Shown: positions 31,587-40,183, counted from the first letter of the stretch. The stretch: DNA of 45,438 bases from Nocardia asiatica NBRC 100129 (GCF_000308415.1 NZ_BAFS01000150.1:1-45438), one strand, 5' to 3'. Notes: generated by a model from the sequence alone, not told the origin. Made by a program: numbers and translations.

Positions 31587-32837
31587 ATGACGGACGACGC
31601 GCGCCGACGACAGGCGGAGGTCAGGGCGCTGGCCAGGCTCGCCGGTGACGAACTCGGCGGCGCGGTCGACGGGATCGCGGCCGTGCATCGGGCGATCGCG
31701 CACCGCGTGTTCACCGCGGTGCGCTGGGGCGTGGGGCCGGCGGCGGCTCCGGTGGAGTTGATGCACGATGTGATCGCCGACAGCGTCTACCGCGTGGTGA
31801 GCGGGTCTGTGGTGGCGGCGGGGGTGGTGGCGGAGCGAACCGTGGATCTGCCCGGCGCCGCGCCGTCACGCGCGGTGTACGGCTCGGGGTTCATCGCCGC
31901 TCTGCAGGGTTTGATCGGTGACGAGCTCGAGCGGACGCGGCCGATTCTGGCGGGGCCGATGTCCTTACGGATCGACGGTGCTCCCGTGCGCGCCGAGCTG
32001 GTGGGTGCGCGGGTGCGGCGGCCTGGTTCACATGTCGTGATCTTCTTGCACGGGTTGGTGGAGACCGAGCACGCGTGGCGTTTGGGCGGCGGTCGGACTT
32101 ACGCCGAGCGATTGGAGGCCGACGCGGGATGCACTGCGTTGCATGTGCGGTACAACACCGGTCTGCATATCTCGGAGAACGCCGGGCAGCTCGGTGAGCT
32201 GATGCGGTGTCTGGTGGAGCACTGGCCGGTGCCGATCGAGCGGGTGTCGCTGGTGGGTCATTCGATGGGTGGTCTGGTCGCGCGGGGCGCGTGCTTCCAG
32301 GCGGCTGAGGCCGGGTTGCCGTGGGTGCGGCTGGTGCGTCAGGTGGTGTGCCTGGGTTCACCGCATCTGGGTGCGCCGCTGGAGCAGTTGGTGCACTACG
32401 CGTCGGCGGCGCTGGTGCGGGTGCCCGAGACGCGTCCGTTCGGGCGGCTGTTGCGGCGGCGCAGCGGGGGCATCCGGGATTTGCGGGACGGCTCTCTGGT
32501 GGATGAGGATTGGCGGGATCTGGACGCGGATGCGCTGCGTCGGCGGGTGATCCGTGAGGTTCCGCTGCTGGCGGGGGCGGAGCATTATTTCGTGACTGCC
32601 TCGGTGACGCGCAGTCCGCGGCATCCGCTGGGCCGGGTGGTCGGTGACGGGCTGGTGCTCACGCCGAGCGGGTCGGGGCGTGGTCGTGCGCGCCGTATCG
32701 GTTTCGAGGTGGGCAACGGCATGCATCTGGCGTCGGCGAATCATTTCACGTTGCTGAATCATGATGCGGTGTATCGCGCGCTGCGCGCCTGGCTGGCTCC
32801 CGGTGTGGCCGAGGCCGCCGTAGCGGGCACCTGCTGA
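31587..32837 (+). CDS. lipase/esterase-like alpha/beta hydrolase
   Basis: This 416-residue protein has an alpha/beta hydrolase domain in its C-terminal two thirds: VVIFLHGLVETEHAW (oxyanion His-Gly), LHVRYNTGLHISENAGQLGELM and the nucleophile elbow VSLVGHSMGGLVARG with Ser, as in PGAP1/DUF676-type lipases. The first roughly 110 residues are an Ala-rich helical region (ALARLAGDELGGAVDGIAAVHRAIAHRVF) resembling membrane-associated or acyl-binding extensions. LGSPHLGAPLEQLVHY, with the PHLGAP pattern, is typical of triacylglycerol lipases. The acid is probably Asp in VVGDGLV and the base is His in ASANHFTLLNH. The start follows a -10 box by 6 bases. A strong shared terminator follows at 32846-32876. 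Confidence 0.9.
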   Translation: MTDDARRRQAEVRALARLAGDELGGAVDGIAAVHRAIAHRVFTAVRWGVGPAAAPVELMHDVIADSVYRVVSGSVVAAGVVAERTVDLPGAAPSRAVYGSGFIAALQGLIGDELERTRPILAGPMSLRIDGAPVRAELVGARVRRPGSHVVIFLHGLVETEHAWRLGGGRTYAERLEADAGCTALHVRYNTGLHISENAGQLGELMRCLVEHWPVPIERVSLVGHSMGGLVARGACFQAAEAGLPWVRLVRQVVCLGSPHLGAPLEQLVHYASAALVRVPETRPFGRLLRRRSGGIRDLRDGSLVDEDWRDLDADALRRRVIREVPLLAGAEHYFVTASVTRSPRHPLGRVVGDGLVLTPSGSGRGRARRIGFEVGNGMHLASANHFTLLNHDAVYRALRAWLAPGVAEAAVAGTC

Positions 32838-32845
32838 GTCGGTGG

Positions 32846-32876
32846 GGGCGGGACAGGGTGCGGCCGTGTCCCGCCC
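32846..32876. terminator. bidirectional hairpin terminator
   Basis: GGGCGGGACA (32846-32855) pairs perfectly with TGTCCCGCCC (32867-32876) around an 11-base loop. It lies within the 45-base gap between two convergent stops (32837 and 32883) and can serve both genes. Confidence 0.75.
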
Positions 32877-32882
32877 GTGTGC

Positions 32883-33974
32883 TCAGAGGAGGTCTTCGGG
32901 GTCGGCGTCGGCTTCGAGGCGGACGTCTTCGGCGAAGTGGCTTTCGGGGTCGTCGTGGTCGGTGTGGGCGGCGTAGAGCAGCAGGCAGCCGCGGATGCCG
33001 TCGAGGAGGTCTTCCAGGAGGTCGAGCGCGGGGCGGGCGGGGTCGAGGCGGCTGATGCGGAAGCCGGTGAGCATCGCCTCGCGGGTGTCGGCGTCGACGC
33101 CGAATCGGTGGGCTTGGGCTTCGATTTCGGCGACGCGGGCGACGAGGCTCCAGGGGGCCGGGACGCGGCCTTCGTGGACGGCCATCGCTTCGGCGATCAG
33201 GTCGAGGACGACTTCGGTCGGGGTGTCGCCCGCGGCGAGGCGTTCGAGTACGAGGGTGGGTGTCTCGACTTGGAGCGCTTCGAGTTCGTCGGCTTCGGCG
33301 ACGACGTCGGTGGTGGCGACGTTGGCGGTCTCGCCGGCGACTTCGGCGGCGGCGTAGAGCCAGTGTGCCGCGGCGACGGAGGCGGAGGCGGGGTCGAGTT
33401 CGGTGAACAGTTCGATGCTGCCGAGCGGGTCGGTGCGCAGGAGGGCGTCCGCGGCGTGGACCTGGGCCGGGGAGACGTCGGGGCGGGACAGTTCGACGGC
33501 TTGGCGGGCGCGGCCGGAGAGGTCGCCGCGTTCGGCGGATTCGATGGCTTCCTGTTCGGTGCGCACTTCGGCGGCGACGGTGTCGCGCAGGGCGTCGTCG
33601 TCGATGTCGTGCAGGGTGCGTCCGATGCGGTGGGCGGATTCGACGACGCCGCTGTAGGAGACGAGCAGTCCTTCTTCGGTGGGCAGGTTGGGGCTGCGGA
33701 GGCCGGCTTCGACCTCTTTGAAGTTGCGGCGTTCCTCGGCGCGGCGCCATGCTTCGCTGTTGGGGACGTCGGGGTCGCCTGCGGCGCTGGCCGGGTGGGT
33801 GTAGGTGCGCCATTGGAAGCGCGAGAGGGTGGTGAGGTTCGACGCCAGATCGGTTGCCTGGTCCGTGGTCACCTGCGGGGGCAGGGTGGCCACCGTCTGG
33901 GCGAGGTCGCCTCGTCCGGTCGCCCAGGTGGCGACGAGGGCGGCGCGGTCGGCATCGAATGCGTATCTGGTCAC
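32883..33974 (-). CDS. hypothetical helical protein
   Basis: I do not recognise this acidic protein of about 363 residues. It is largely alpha-helical with Ala/Glu/Asp-rich repeats, a short basic N terminus (VTRYAFDADRAALVATWATGRGD), and an Asp/Glu-rich C terminus (DHDDPESHFAEDVRLEADADPEDLL). There is no signal peptide or membrane segment. The coding frame is confirmed by strong third-position G/C bias on this strand up to about 33974, beyond which the frame stays open but loses protein character; GTG 33974 is therefore the preferred start. A 13-bp palindrome lies immediately upstream. It is divergent from the HugZ-like gene with a 102-base gap. Confidence 0.75.
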   Translation of the reverse strand: MTRYAFDADRAALVATWATGRGDLAQTVATLPPQVTTDQATDLASNLTTLSRFQWRTYTHPASAAGDPDVPNSEAWRRAEERRNFKEVEAGLRSPNLPTEEGLLVSYSGVVESAHRIGRTLHDIDDDALRDTVAAEVRTEQEAIESAERGDLSGRARQAVELSRPDVSPAQVHAADALLRTDPLGSIELFTELDPASASVAAAHWLYAAAEVAGETANVATTDVVAEADELEALQVETPTLVLERLAAGDTPTEVVLDLIAEAMAVHEGRVPAPWSLVARVAEIEAQAHRFGVDADTREAMLTGFRISRLDPARPALDLLEDLLDGIRGCLLLYAAHTDHDDPESHFAEDVRLEADADPEDLL

Positions 33975-33977
33975 CTT

Positions 33978-33990
33978 GACCAGTCTGGTC
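33978..33990 (-). promoter_or_regulatory. palindrome in front of the helical protein gene
   Basis: GACCAG-T-CTGGTC is a perfect 13-bp palindrome ending 3 bases before GTG 33974, in the intergenic space shared with the divergent HugZ-like gene. No -10 box is obvious. Confidence 0.35.
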
Positions 33991-34076
33991 GATCGGCGGC
34001 GTATGCGCGCGGCCAATTGATTCGTGGGTGTGAGGTTGTGCGGCGTTTCGCGGGGACGCGCTGGGAGGATAGGGGC

Positions 34077-34874
34077 ATGACTGTCGATCATGGTGATCCG
34101 GGTGACGCGCCTTCGGTGCCGCCGCCGCTCGCGCCGGTGCGGTATCCGGCTCGTCCGTCCGCTGCGGAGGAGGCGAGAACTGTTGCGGCGGCGTCGAATA
34201 CGGCCACGCTGGCCAGTCTGGCCGAGGATGGCTCGCCGTGGGCGTCGCTGGTGACGTACGGGTTGCTGGCGGGGCAGCCGGTGTTGTGTGTGTCGCGGCT
34301 GGCCGAGCACGGGCGGAATCTGGCCGCGGACGCGCGGGCGAGTGTGGCGGTCGTGGCTCCGGATCCGCCGGCGGATCCGCTGGCGGGTGCGAGGGTCACG
34401 TTGGCGGGGGTGGTGGAGCGCCCGGCGGGTGCGGAGGAGGCGGCGGCGCGGGAGGCGTATCTGGCGGCGGTCGCGGCGGGGCGGATGTACATCGATTACA
34501 GCGATTTCTCGCTGTGGGTGTTGCGGGTGCGGCGGGTGCGCTGGGTCGGTGGGTATGGGCGGATGGATTCGGCGAGCGCCGAGGAGTACGCGGCGGCGGA
34601 GCCGGATCCGGTGCTGCCGGTGGCGGCTCGTGCGGTGGCGCATCTCAACGACGATCATGCCGATGCGTTGCTGGACATGGCGCGGCGGCTGGGTGGCTAT
34701 CCCGACGCGACGGTGGCGTCGTGCGAGCGTGCGGACCGGTACGGCTTGGATCTGCGGGTGGTGACGCCGCGGGGTGTGGCGCGCACGAGGGTGGGGTATG
34801 CGGAGCGGCTGGATGGGGTCGAGCAGTTGCGTGCGGCGACGGTGGAGTTGGCGCGGCGGTCGCGGCCGGAGTGA
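34077..34874 (+). CDS. HugZ/pyridoxamine-phosphate-oxidase-like protein with DUF2470 domain
   Basis: This 265-residue protein has a split-barrel (PNPOx-like) domain at about residues 25-150: NTATLASLAEDGSPWASLVTYGLLAGQPVLCVSRLAEHGRNLAADARASVAVV, followed by GRMYIDYSDFSLWVLRVRRVRWVGGYGRMD. A DUF2470 domain follows at about 185-262 (VAHLNDDHADALLDMARRLGGYPDATVASCERADRYGLDLRV). This two-domain layout is that of HugZ-type proteins, some of which bind and degrade heme, and others of which bind flavin or F420. The DDHAD segment includes a His that could be a heme ligand, but heme oxygenase activity is inference. GGAGG precedes ATG 34077. The heme importer hmuTUV is elsewhere in the window, not adjacent. 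Confidence 0.85.
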   Translation: MTVDHGDPGDAPSVPPPLAPVRYPARPSAAEEARTVAAASNTATLASLAEDGSPWASLVTYGLLAGQPVLCVSRLAEHGRNLAADARASVAVVAPDPPADPLAGARVTLAGVVERPAGAEEAAAREAYLAAVAAGRMYIDYSDFSLWVLRVRRVRWVGGYGRMDSASAEEYAAAEPDPVLPVAARAVAHLNDDHADALLDMARRLGGYPDATVASCERADRYGLDLRVVTPRGVARTRVGYAERLDGVEQLRAATVELARRSRPE

Positions 34875-34945
34875 GTGCGCGGTCGTGACGGTGGCGCGGC
34901 CGGCGACACGCACCTTTCTGCCGAGGAAGCCAGCTATTCGGCAGT

Positions 34946-34951
34946 TACGCT
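34946..34951 (+). promoter_or_regulatory. -10 box of the GH1 gene, leaderless
   Basis: TACGCT ends 6 bases before ATG 34958. No ribosome site precedes the start, so a leaderless mRNA is likely. Confidence 0.45.
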
Positions 34952-34957
34952 ACGGCG

Positions 34958-36277
34958 ATGCGTACACGCACTCAGTGGCGGGGGCTCGCCGCGCTGTCGG
35001 CGGCTGCGGCCGTGCTGCTGACTTCGGGTGTTTCGGCTGCTCATCCGGGTGAGGAGTGGCCTGCGTTCGGTGCGGACTTTCTGTGGGGTGTGGCGTCGTC
35101 GGGGTTTCAGTCCGAAGGACGGGCGCCCGACAGCAACTGGTCGCGGTACATCGCGTCGGGCGCGACGGCGGATCCGTATCGCGATTCGGTGGATTTCGCG
35201 CGCCGCTATATCGGTGATATCGATCTGGCGGCGCGTCTGGGTGTGCGGGTCTATCGGGTGGGGATCGAGTGGGCGCGGTTGCAGCCCGCGCCGTATGCCT
35301 GGGACGAGGCGGCGTTCGGGTTCTATGACAATGTGATCGCCCGGATCTTGGCGGCGGGGATGCGGCCGATGCTGACGTTGGATCATTGGGTGTACCCGGG
35401 GTGGGCGTCGGACCGTGGCGGGTGGCGTGATCCGGGCATGGTGGCGGACTGGCTGGCGAATATGCGCAAGGTGGTGCACCGGTACGCCTCGCGGGATCCG
35501 CTGTGGGTGACGTTCAACGAGCCTGCCGCGTATGTCGGCACCGAGTTGCGCACCGGTGGGATCAGTGTCGAGGAGGCGCCGGTGATGGTGGAGCACATCG
35601 CGCGTGCGCACAACGAGATCTACGACGTCATCCACCGGCTTCGGCCGGACGCGCTGGTGACGAGCAATCTGGGGTATGTGGCGGGTGCCGAGCGGGAGGT
35701 CAATCAGCCGATCCTGGATCGGATCTCGGCGAAGCTGGACTTCATCGGGGTCGACTACTATTTCGCTCCGCTGCCGCGCACCGGGGAGTCGGCGCAGGGC
35801 GGCGCGTCGGGTGGTCCGCCGATGTGGGAGCTGCCGGTGCATCCCGAGGGTATCTACTACGCGTTGCGGCATTACGCGCGGCAGTTCCCGGATCGTCCGC
35901 TGTATGTCGTGGAGAACGGTCTTCCGACGGAGAACGGGCAGGTTCGGCCGGATGGCTATACGCGCGCCGATCATCTGCGGGACACGGTGTATTGGTTGCA
36001 GCGGGCGAAGGCCGACGGGATGAACGTCATCGGCTACAACTATTGGAGTCTGACCGACAACTACGAGTGGGGTTCCTACGCGCCGCGGTTCGGGCTCTAC
36101 ACGGTGGACGTGTTGACCGATCCGGCGTTGGCGCGGCGCCCGACCGATGGGGTCGATGCCTATGGGCGTTTGATCCGCGCGGGTGGTGTGGCTTCTGGTT
36201 ATCGGCCCACGCGGGTTCCGGTCCCCTGTGTGCAGATCGACGCGCAGGAGACGTGTATCGGGGACGACCCGGCTTAG
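34958..36277 (+). CDS. secreted glycoside hydrolase family 1 enzyme
   Basis: This 439-residue protein has a Sec signal peptide (RTRTQWRGLAALSAAAAVLLTSGVSAAHP, cleavage near residue 28) and a GH1 barrel: FLWGVASSGFQSEG at the N terminus, YRVGIEWARLQP, WVTFNEPAAYVG with acid/base Glu188, FIGVDYYF and LYVVENGLP with nucleophile Glu319, then NVIGYNYWSLTDNYEWGSYAPRFGLY. Both catalytic Glu are present, so it is a retaining beta-glycosidase acting outside the cell membrane. Secretion of a GH1 enzyme is less usual than cytoplasmic location; the sugar specificity is not readable. Two late Cys (PCVQID and ETCIG) could form a disulfide. It has no transporter genes nearby. Confidence 0.92.
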   Translation: MRTRTQWRGLAALSAAAAVLLTSGVSAAHPGEEWPAFGADFLWGVASSGFQSEGRAPDSNWSRYIASGATADPYRDSVDFARRYIGDIDLAARLGVRVYRVGIEWARLQPAPYAWDEAAFGFYDNVIARILAAGMRPMLTLDHWVYPGWASDRGGWRDPGMVADWLANMRKVVHRYASRDPLWVTFNEPAAYVGTELRTGGISVEEAPVMVEHIARAHNEIYDVIHRLRPDALVTSNLGYVAGAEREVNQPILDRISAKLDFIGVDYYFAPLPRTGESAQGGASGGPPMWELPVHPEGIYYALRHYARQFPDRPLYVVENGLPTENGQVRPDGYTRADHLRDTVYWLQRAKADGMNVIGYNYWSLTDNYEWGSYAPRFGLYTVDVLTDPALARRPTDGVDAYGRLIRAGGVASGYRPTRVPVPCVQIDAQETCIGDDPA

Positions 36278-36387
36278 CGCGCAGGGCTGCGGCCGGGCTT
36301 CGGCGGTTGTCGCCGGGCGGTGGGTGTGTTCGGGTAACGTCGGCGGGAGAGCATGTCGTTCATACGCTCTGCCCGGAAAGGTGATAG

Positions 36388-37200
36388 ATGACGACCGACA
36401 GTCACCTGCCGCTCGGCTTGCAGTACCCGGAGGCGTCCTTCTCGGAGTATCTGCGCCGGTACGCGCCGCGGTTGTTGCCCGATCAGCGTTTCGGTGGTGG
36501 TGTCGTGGCGCCACACGGGACGACGATCGTCGCGGTCGGTTATCGCGGTGGTGTGCTGGTGGCCGGTGATCGCCGGGGGACGATGGCGAATCTGGTGGCG
36601 ATGCGGGATATGCAGAAGGTATTCATCACCGACACGTATTCGGCGGCTGGTTTCGCGGGCACGGTGGGGGTGGCGGTGGAGATGATCCGATTGTTCGCGG
36701 TGGAACTCGAGCATTACGAGAAGATCGAGGGGGCGGCGCTGACCTTCGACGGCAAGGCCACGAAGTTGTCGGCGATGGTGCGGGCCAATCTTCCGGCCGC
36801 GTTGCAGGATATGGCGGTGGTGCCGCTGTTGGTCGGCTTCGACGTGGATGCCGCGGATCCGGAGCGGGCGGGGCGGATCGTGTCGTACGACGCGGTGGGT
36901 GGCCGGTACGAGGAGCGTTTCGGTTACACGGCTGTCGGTTCGGGATCGGTGTTCGCGGAGTCGTCGTTGAAGAAGACCTATCGCCGCGATCTCGATGCGC
37001 GGGGGGCGCTGGGTGTGGCGGTGGAGGCGCTGTTGGACGCGGCCGACGACGATACCGCGACGGGTGGTCCGGATCTGTCGCGCGATATCTACCCGACCGC
37101 GGTGCTGGTCGATGCCGATGGGGCGGTGGAGGTCTCGGAGGAGAGCCTGGCGGAGATCGCTCGGTCGGTGGTCGACGCGCGGGCGTCGGCGGGGCGCTGA
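36388..37200 (+). CDS. prcB: proteasome beta subunit (orphan PrcB paralogue)
   Basis: This 270-residue protein is a 20S proteasome beta subunit closely resembling mycobacterial PrcB along its length. A 44-residue propeptide ending APHG precedes Thr45, the catalytic Thr1 of [20 protein letters not shown]. Asp17 and Lys33 by mature numbering are at residues 61 and 77, and [13 protein letters not shown] and [26 protein letters not shown] are conserved, so the protease site appears intact. In actinobacteria prcB is normally next to prcA and the Pup genes; here the neighbours are a secreted glycosidase and a membrane protein, and no alpha subunit follows. A canonical prcBA elsewhere is likely. RBS GAAAGGTGAT precedes ATG 36388. 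Confidence 0.93.
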   Translation: MTTDSHLPLGLQYPEASFSEYLRRYAPRLLPDQRFGGGVVAPHGTTIVAVGYRGGVLVAGDRRGTMANLVAMRDMQKVFITDTYSAAGFAGTVGVAVEMIRLFAVELEHYEKIEGAALTFDGKATKLSAMVRANLPAALQDMAVVPLLVGFDVDAADPERAGRIVSYDAVGGRYEERFGYTAVGSGSVFAESSLKKTYRRDLDARGALGVAVEALLDAADDDTATGGPDLSRDIYPTAVLVDADGAVEVSEESLAEIARSVVDARASAGR

Positions 37201-37626
37201 ACCGGGATCGGCTCGGGCCGTCCGTAATTCGACGATATCCGGCGACCTCGGACGCGCACGGCGCGGATTTGTGACCGAAGTCCCATTTCGTACTTGTTAA
37301 GCGGGTCACAGCAATTCGCGCGGCCATGGTCCGGTCAATGGTGCGGCGGAACGGCAAAGACCGAGGCCAACGCCACGGGCGAAATGTTACTCACCGGTTG
37401 GGTCACATGCGGATGCGATGCCGCCGGAGCTGCGGCGATGCATGGGAGATCGATCACGCTTGCTCCTGGTCGCGCAGGTGCTTACGGTGATTTTCGTCGA
37501 TGGTCGATGGCGCCCGTATCGAATTACACCTTATTCATGTGTCGCGATTTCGACCCTCCGGAGCAATTGCACTGTTATTGCATTGGGCGGCGGCGAATTC
37601 CACGCGGCACCGGCGAAACTGGAGCA
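37201..37626. other. intergenic region with repeated GGTCACA motif
   Basis: About 425 bases upstream of a membrane-protein gene with no convincing gene; an open frame runs through it but without the codon bias of its 3-prime part. GGGTCACA occurs at 37303-37310 and 37400-37407, and the inverted copy TGTGACC at 37270-37276. Other AT-rich patches are present near 37480-37600. I recognise no riboswitch class. Confidence 0.45.
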
Positions 37627-38532
37627 ATGGCACACACCACCCCCTGGCAGGCATCCGAAGCGCGAGATCGTGGGAACGGAGGCTCGCGGCCTCCGGCACG
37701 CGGTGCGACACCACGACGGGGTTTGGACTGGGGCTTTCTGTGTGCGGGGGCCACGAGTCTCGCGGCGTTCGTCCTGCTGTTCCGGCCGTGGCTTTCGGCG
37801 TCGGGTTCGGGTGGCGAGGCGCGTTCGGACGCGTTCGGCCGGATCTCCGGTTTCACCACCGGCTTCGACGAGTACTCGGTGTCGAAATTCCGTGATGTGA
37901 CGATCAGCGGCGCTTGGGGTCTGCTGGCCGCCGCCGCGATGGTGGTCACCGTGTTCGCCGTGGTGGCGCAGGCGCGGTCGCGCTCTCGTGCGCTGGCTCA
38001 TCTGGTGATGGCTTCGAGTGTGGCCGGGGCGATTCTGGTGCTGTGCGGCCTGCTGTATCTGGATACCAGGGCGCCGGAGCTGCGGATCCTGATCGACCAG
38101 GGCGAAGGTTTCGACGCGGGGTTGCTGCACCGGGTTCTGGACGAGGCGGCGGCGCCGGGCTCGGGTGAGCGGCGGATGGCGGGAGCCGGGCTCACCCCGG
38201 TGGCGTTGGCTGTCGGTGTGATGACCGCCGCGGCCGCGGTCCTCGCTGTCGCGCAGGGTAGCCGTCGGTACGGTCTCAGTCCGATGCGGGCGCTGATGTG
38301 GCTGGTGACGCCGTTGCCTGCGCAGCCGGCCGAGCCGGAGCAGCCTGCGGCGGTGGCCGTCGAGGCGCCGCGTCCGGCGGCGCAACCTGTGGCGGAGACC
38401 GAGCAGTTGCTGTGGGACGAGCTCGTCTTCGACGATGATCTGGTCGCCAATGTCACGTGGGTGCGCAACACGAACCCACCGCAGCACGACACCACCGCGC
38501 ACCTGTCGAGGACGCCGGTTCTCAGCCGATAA
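37627..38532 (+). CDS. four-helix membrane protein of unknown function
   Basis: I do not recognise this 301-residue protein. Four hydrophobic segments are seen: GFLCAGATSLAAFVLLFRPWL, WGLLAAAAMVVTVFAVVAQA, LVMASSVAGAILVLCGLLYL and LTPVALAVGVMTAAAAVLAVAQ, with a basic cytoplasmic N terminus of about 37 residues and a Pro/Ala-rich, then acidic C-terminal tail (LLWDELVFDDDLV). The loop between the first two helices contains an FDEYSVSKF segment. Such layouts occur in actinobacterial proteins near cell-envelope genes, but no family is claimed. ATG 37627 has GGAG 2 bases upstream, close; upstream codons of the frame are poor in protein character, so the start is uncertain. Confidence 0.75.
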   Translation: MAHTTPWQASEARDRGNGGSRPPARGATPRRGLDWGFLCAGATSLAAFVLLFRPWLSASGSGGEARSDAFGRISGFTTGFDEYSVSKFRDVTISGAWGLLAAAAMVVTVFAVVAQARSRSRALAHLVMASSVAGAILVLCGLLYLDTRAPELRILIDQGEGFDAGLLHRVLDEAAAPGSGERRMAGAGLTPVALAVGVMTAAAAVLAVAQGSRRYGLSPMRALMWLVTPLPAQPAEPEQPAAVAVEAPRPAAQPVAETEQLLWDELVFDDDLVANVTWVRNTNPPQHDTTAHLSRTPVLSR

Positions 38533-38799
38533 CGGCCGCTGGTTTCCGCGCACGATCGGGCGGACTCTGCTCGGATCCAGGATCGCGCCGCCGTGCCCGT
38601 AGGAAGTCAAGGCGCCGGCTGCCGGCTGGCGGGCAGGGCGTTGACCACACCGCGCCGCTGACGCCCGTGACGGTCTTCAGTGGCCGCAGCCGCCCTTCTG
38701 CGCCGCCCATTGCGGCGACGCTACCGACGTGCAGCGGCGCCGACACGGCTTGCGATCAAAGATGTTTTCCGCCCGGGTCGAGTAGCGACGTCGACGGGC

Positions 38800-38982
38800 T
38801 TATTCCTGCTCCGGCCGGTCGTCGCCGCGCTGCGCGGTTGCCGCCCGGTCGGGGCGAGGCACTCGCACGACTCCGGTGTCGAGGTCGATGTCGAACCGCG
38901 GCGTGTGGGTCTGTCCGTCGCTGTCCTCGCTGCCCTCGTGGGTCAGCTTCTTACCCGGAAACAGCTCCCCGATCACGCCCAT
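38800..38982 (-). CDS. small hypothetical protein
   Basis: I do not recognise this 60-residue protein. It opens with a short hydrophobic/Gly segment (MGVIGELFPGKKLTHEG) followed by an acidic, Asp-rich stretch (FDIDLDTGVVRVPRPD) and a charged tail. The chosen ATG 38982 is supported by TATCGT, a -10 box ending 6 bases upstream, which predicts a leaderless transcript. The codon usage matches the genome. It converges on the membrane-protein gene with a 267-base gap. Confidence 0.6.
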   Translation of the reverse strand: MGVIGELFPGKKLTHEGSEDSDGQTHTPRFDIDLDTGVVRVPRPDRAATAQRGDDRPEQE

Positions 38983-38988
38983 ACGATC

Positions 38989-38994
38989 ACGATA
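38989..38994 (-). promoter_or_regulatory. -10 box of the small gene, leaderless
   Basis: On the minus strand TATCGT ends 6 bases before ATG 38982. There is no ribosome site, as in the other leaderless starts of this window. Confidence 0.35.
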
Positions 38995-39124
38995 CGCGTC
39001 GATGGCGGCAGGGCCGCCGGGCCGTCTCGCCACCCCGGCTAGCGCCACCGGGGGCCGGTCGCCAGCCGATAGCCATGCGACAGTCCCATTTCGGCACCGC
39101 TGAGGCTGCGGCTGGGTTAGCATC

Positions 39125-39466
39125 ATGTCTGCTCCGATCGGCCGAGGACCGCGGCACGGGGCACTGGGCGACCGACAGAGAATCGAACGACAGATCGGCC
39201 ACCGCATGGAACAAGACGCCGACCTCGCCCAGGCCCGGGTCTTCTTGGAGTTGCTGACCGTACGCGCCCAGACGCTGGCGCGCGAGCTCGGATTCGCCCA
39301 TCGCGGCGATGCCGCCGCGCGGCAGGAGCTGCACGTCGAATTGTGCACCGTGCGCCGCTATATCGATCGGCTGCACCGCAGATTCCCGGAAATCGCCTCG
39401 CCACAACACCATCGGCCGCTCACCGCGCCGGGATTCGGAGCCGGGTGGCCGCGGACGCTGGGATGA
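39125..39466 (+). CDS. small hypothetical protein
   Basis: I do not recognise this protein of up to 113 residues. The conserved-looking part is helical and charged (MEQDADLAQARVFLELLTVRAQTLARELGF, then ARQELHVELCTVRRYIDRLHRRFPEIA), typical of a small coiled-coil or four-helix regulator-like protein. ATG 39125 and ATG 39206 are both possible; the second would remove a basic, less protein-like N terminus. No strong ribosome site is seen for either. It ends before the TetR gene, which is on the opposite strand. Confidence 0.55.
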   Translation: MSAPIGRGPRHGALGDRQRIERQIGHRMEQDADLAQARVFLELLTVRAQTLARELGFAHRGDAAARQELHVELCTVRRYIDRLHRRFPEIASPQHHRPLTAPGFGAGWPRTLG

Positions 39467-39541
39467 ACATTCGCCGTGCGGTGGTGGTCGGCCGCGGGCG
39501 GTCGTGAGATGCCGCGTCAGGACGGGGCCGCGTGCCGGGTT

Positions 39542-40177
39542 TCAGCGTCCCGGCACGGAGACGGTGTGTTCACGGACGGGCACGGTGAGCATGGCGACGA
39601 TCATGTCCACGATCTCCGCGGCGTCTTCGGGGTGCGCGGTGCGGACGCCCGATTCCAGGGTGCGCTCGTAGTCGGCGATCAGCGCGAGCATGACGGTGGT
39701 CATGGTTTCCAGGCGTTGCCTGCGCAGCCGTCCCGTCAGGCCGAGCGCGGCGTCGAGCCGGGTGGCGATGATCCGCACGGCCGCCCGGTCGGCTCCGGCG
39801 AGGCGGCGCGCGTCGGCGACCACGGGATGGGTGCGCACGACTTCCAGGAACCGGCCCAGATGGGTGACCCCGTCGTGGGCGAGCAGTTCCAGGATCGGCA
39901 TGGCGAGCATGGCCACGAGGGTGGGCAGGTCGTTGACCCCGCCGGCGGCCTCGTGGGCGGCCAGCAGTTGCATGCGCCGGTGTTCGAGCCAGTTCATGCG
40001 CCGCTCGACGATGGCTTCGATCAGGCCGGTGCGGGAGTCGAAGTAATAGTGCACGGCGGAGTTGTTGCGCTGGCCCGCCGCGGCGGCGATGTCGCGCAGC
40101 GGCACGTCGACGCCGCGTTCGGCGATGAGGCGTTCCCCGGCGTCGAGCAAGGCGGTGCGCGAAGCGGCGCTCGGCAT
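39542..40177 (-). CDS. TetR/AcrR family transcriptional regulator
   Basis: This 211-residue regulator has the helix-turn-helix RTALLDAGERLIAERGVDVPLRDIAAAAGQRNNSAVHYYFDSRTGLIEAIV at about residues 7-57, with YYFDSR as the signature. The helical C-terminal domain includes HLGRFLEVVRTHPV and a VRIIATRLDAALG stretch. The start ATG 40177 is supported by TACAGT, which ends 6 bases upstream on the minus strand, again a leaderless layout. It is divergent from the SDR gene across a 61-base control region with a phased repeat, so it probably regulates both itself and the SDR-VOC operon. The ligand is unknown. Confidence 0.87.
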   Translation of the reverse strand: MPSAASRTALLDAGERLIAERGVDVPLRDIAAAAGQRNNSAVHYYFDSRTGLIEAIVERRMNWLEHRRMQLLAAHEAAGGVNDLPTLVAMLAMPILELLAHDGVTHLGRFLEVVRTHPVVADARRLAGADRAAVRIIATRLDAALGLTGRLRRQRLETMTTVMLALIADYERTLESGVRTAHPEDAAEIVDMIVAMLTVPVREHTVSVPGR

Positions 40178-40183
40178 ACTCGC

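Noticed and set aside
34238..34888. Gly-rich 216-residue frame in the HugZ-like region
   Set aside because: Low-complexity Gly/Ala translation in a shifted frame; the HugZ/DUF2470 frame has clear domain motifs.
37201..37626. Possible riboswitch upstream of the membrane-protein gene
   Set aside because: I looked for ydaO-, cobalamin-, SAM- and M-box-type conserved boxes and could not place them; only short repeats are evident.
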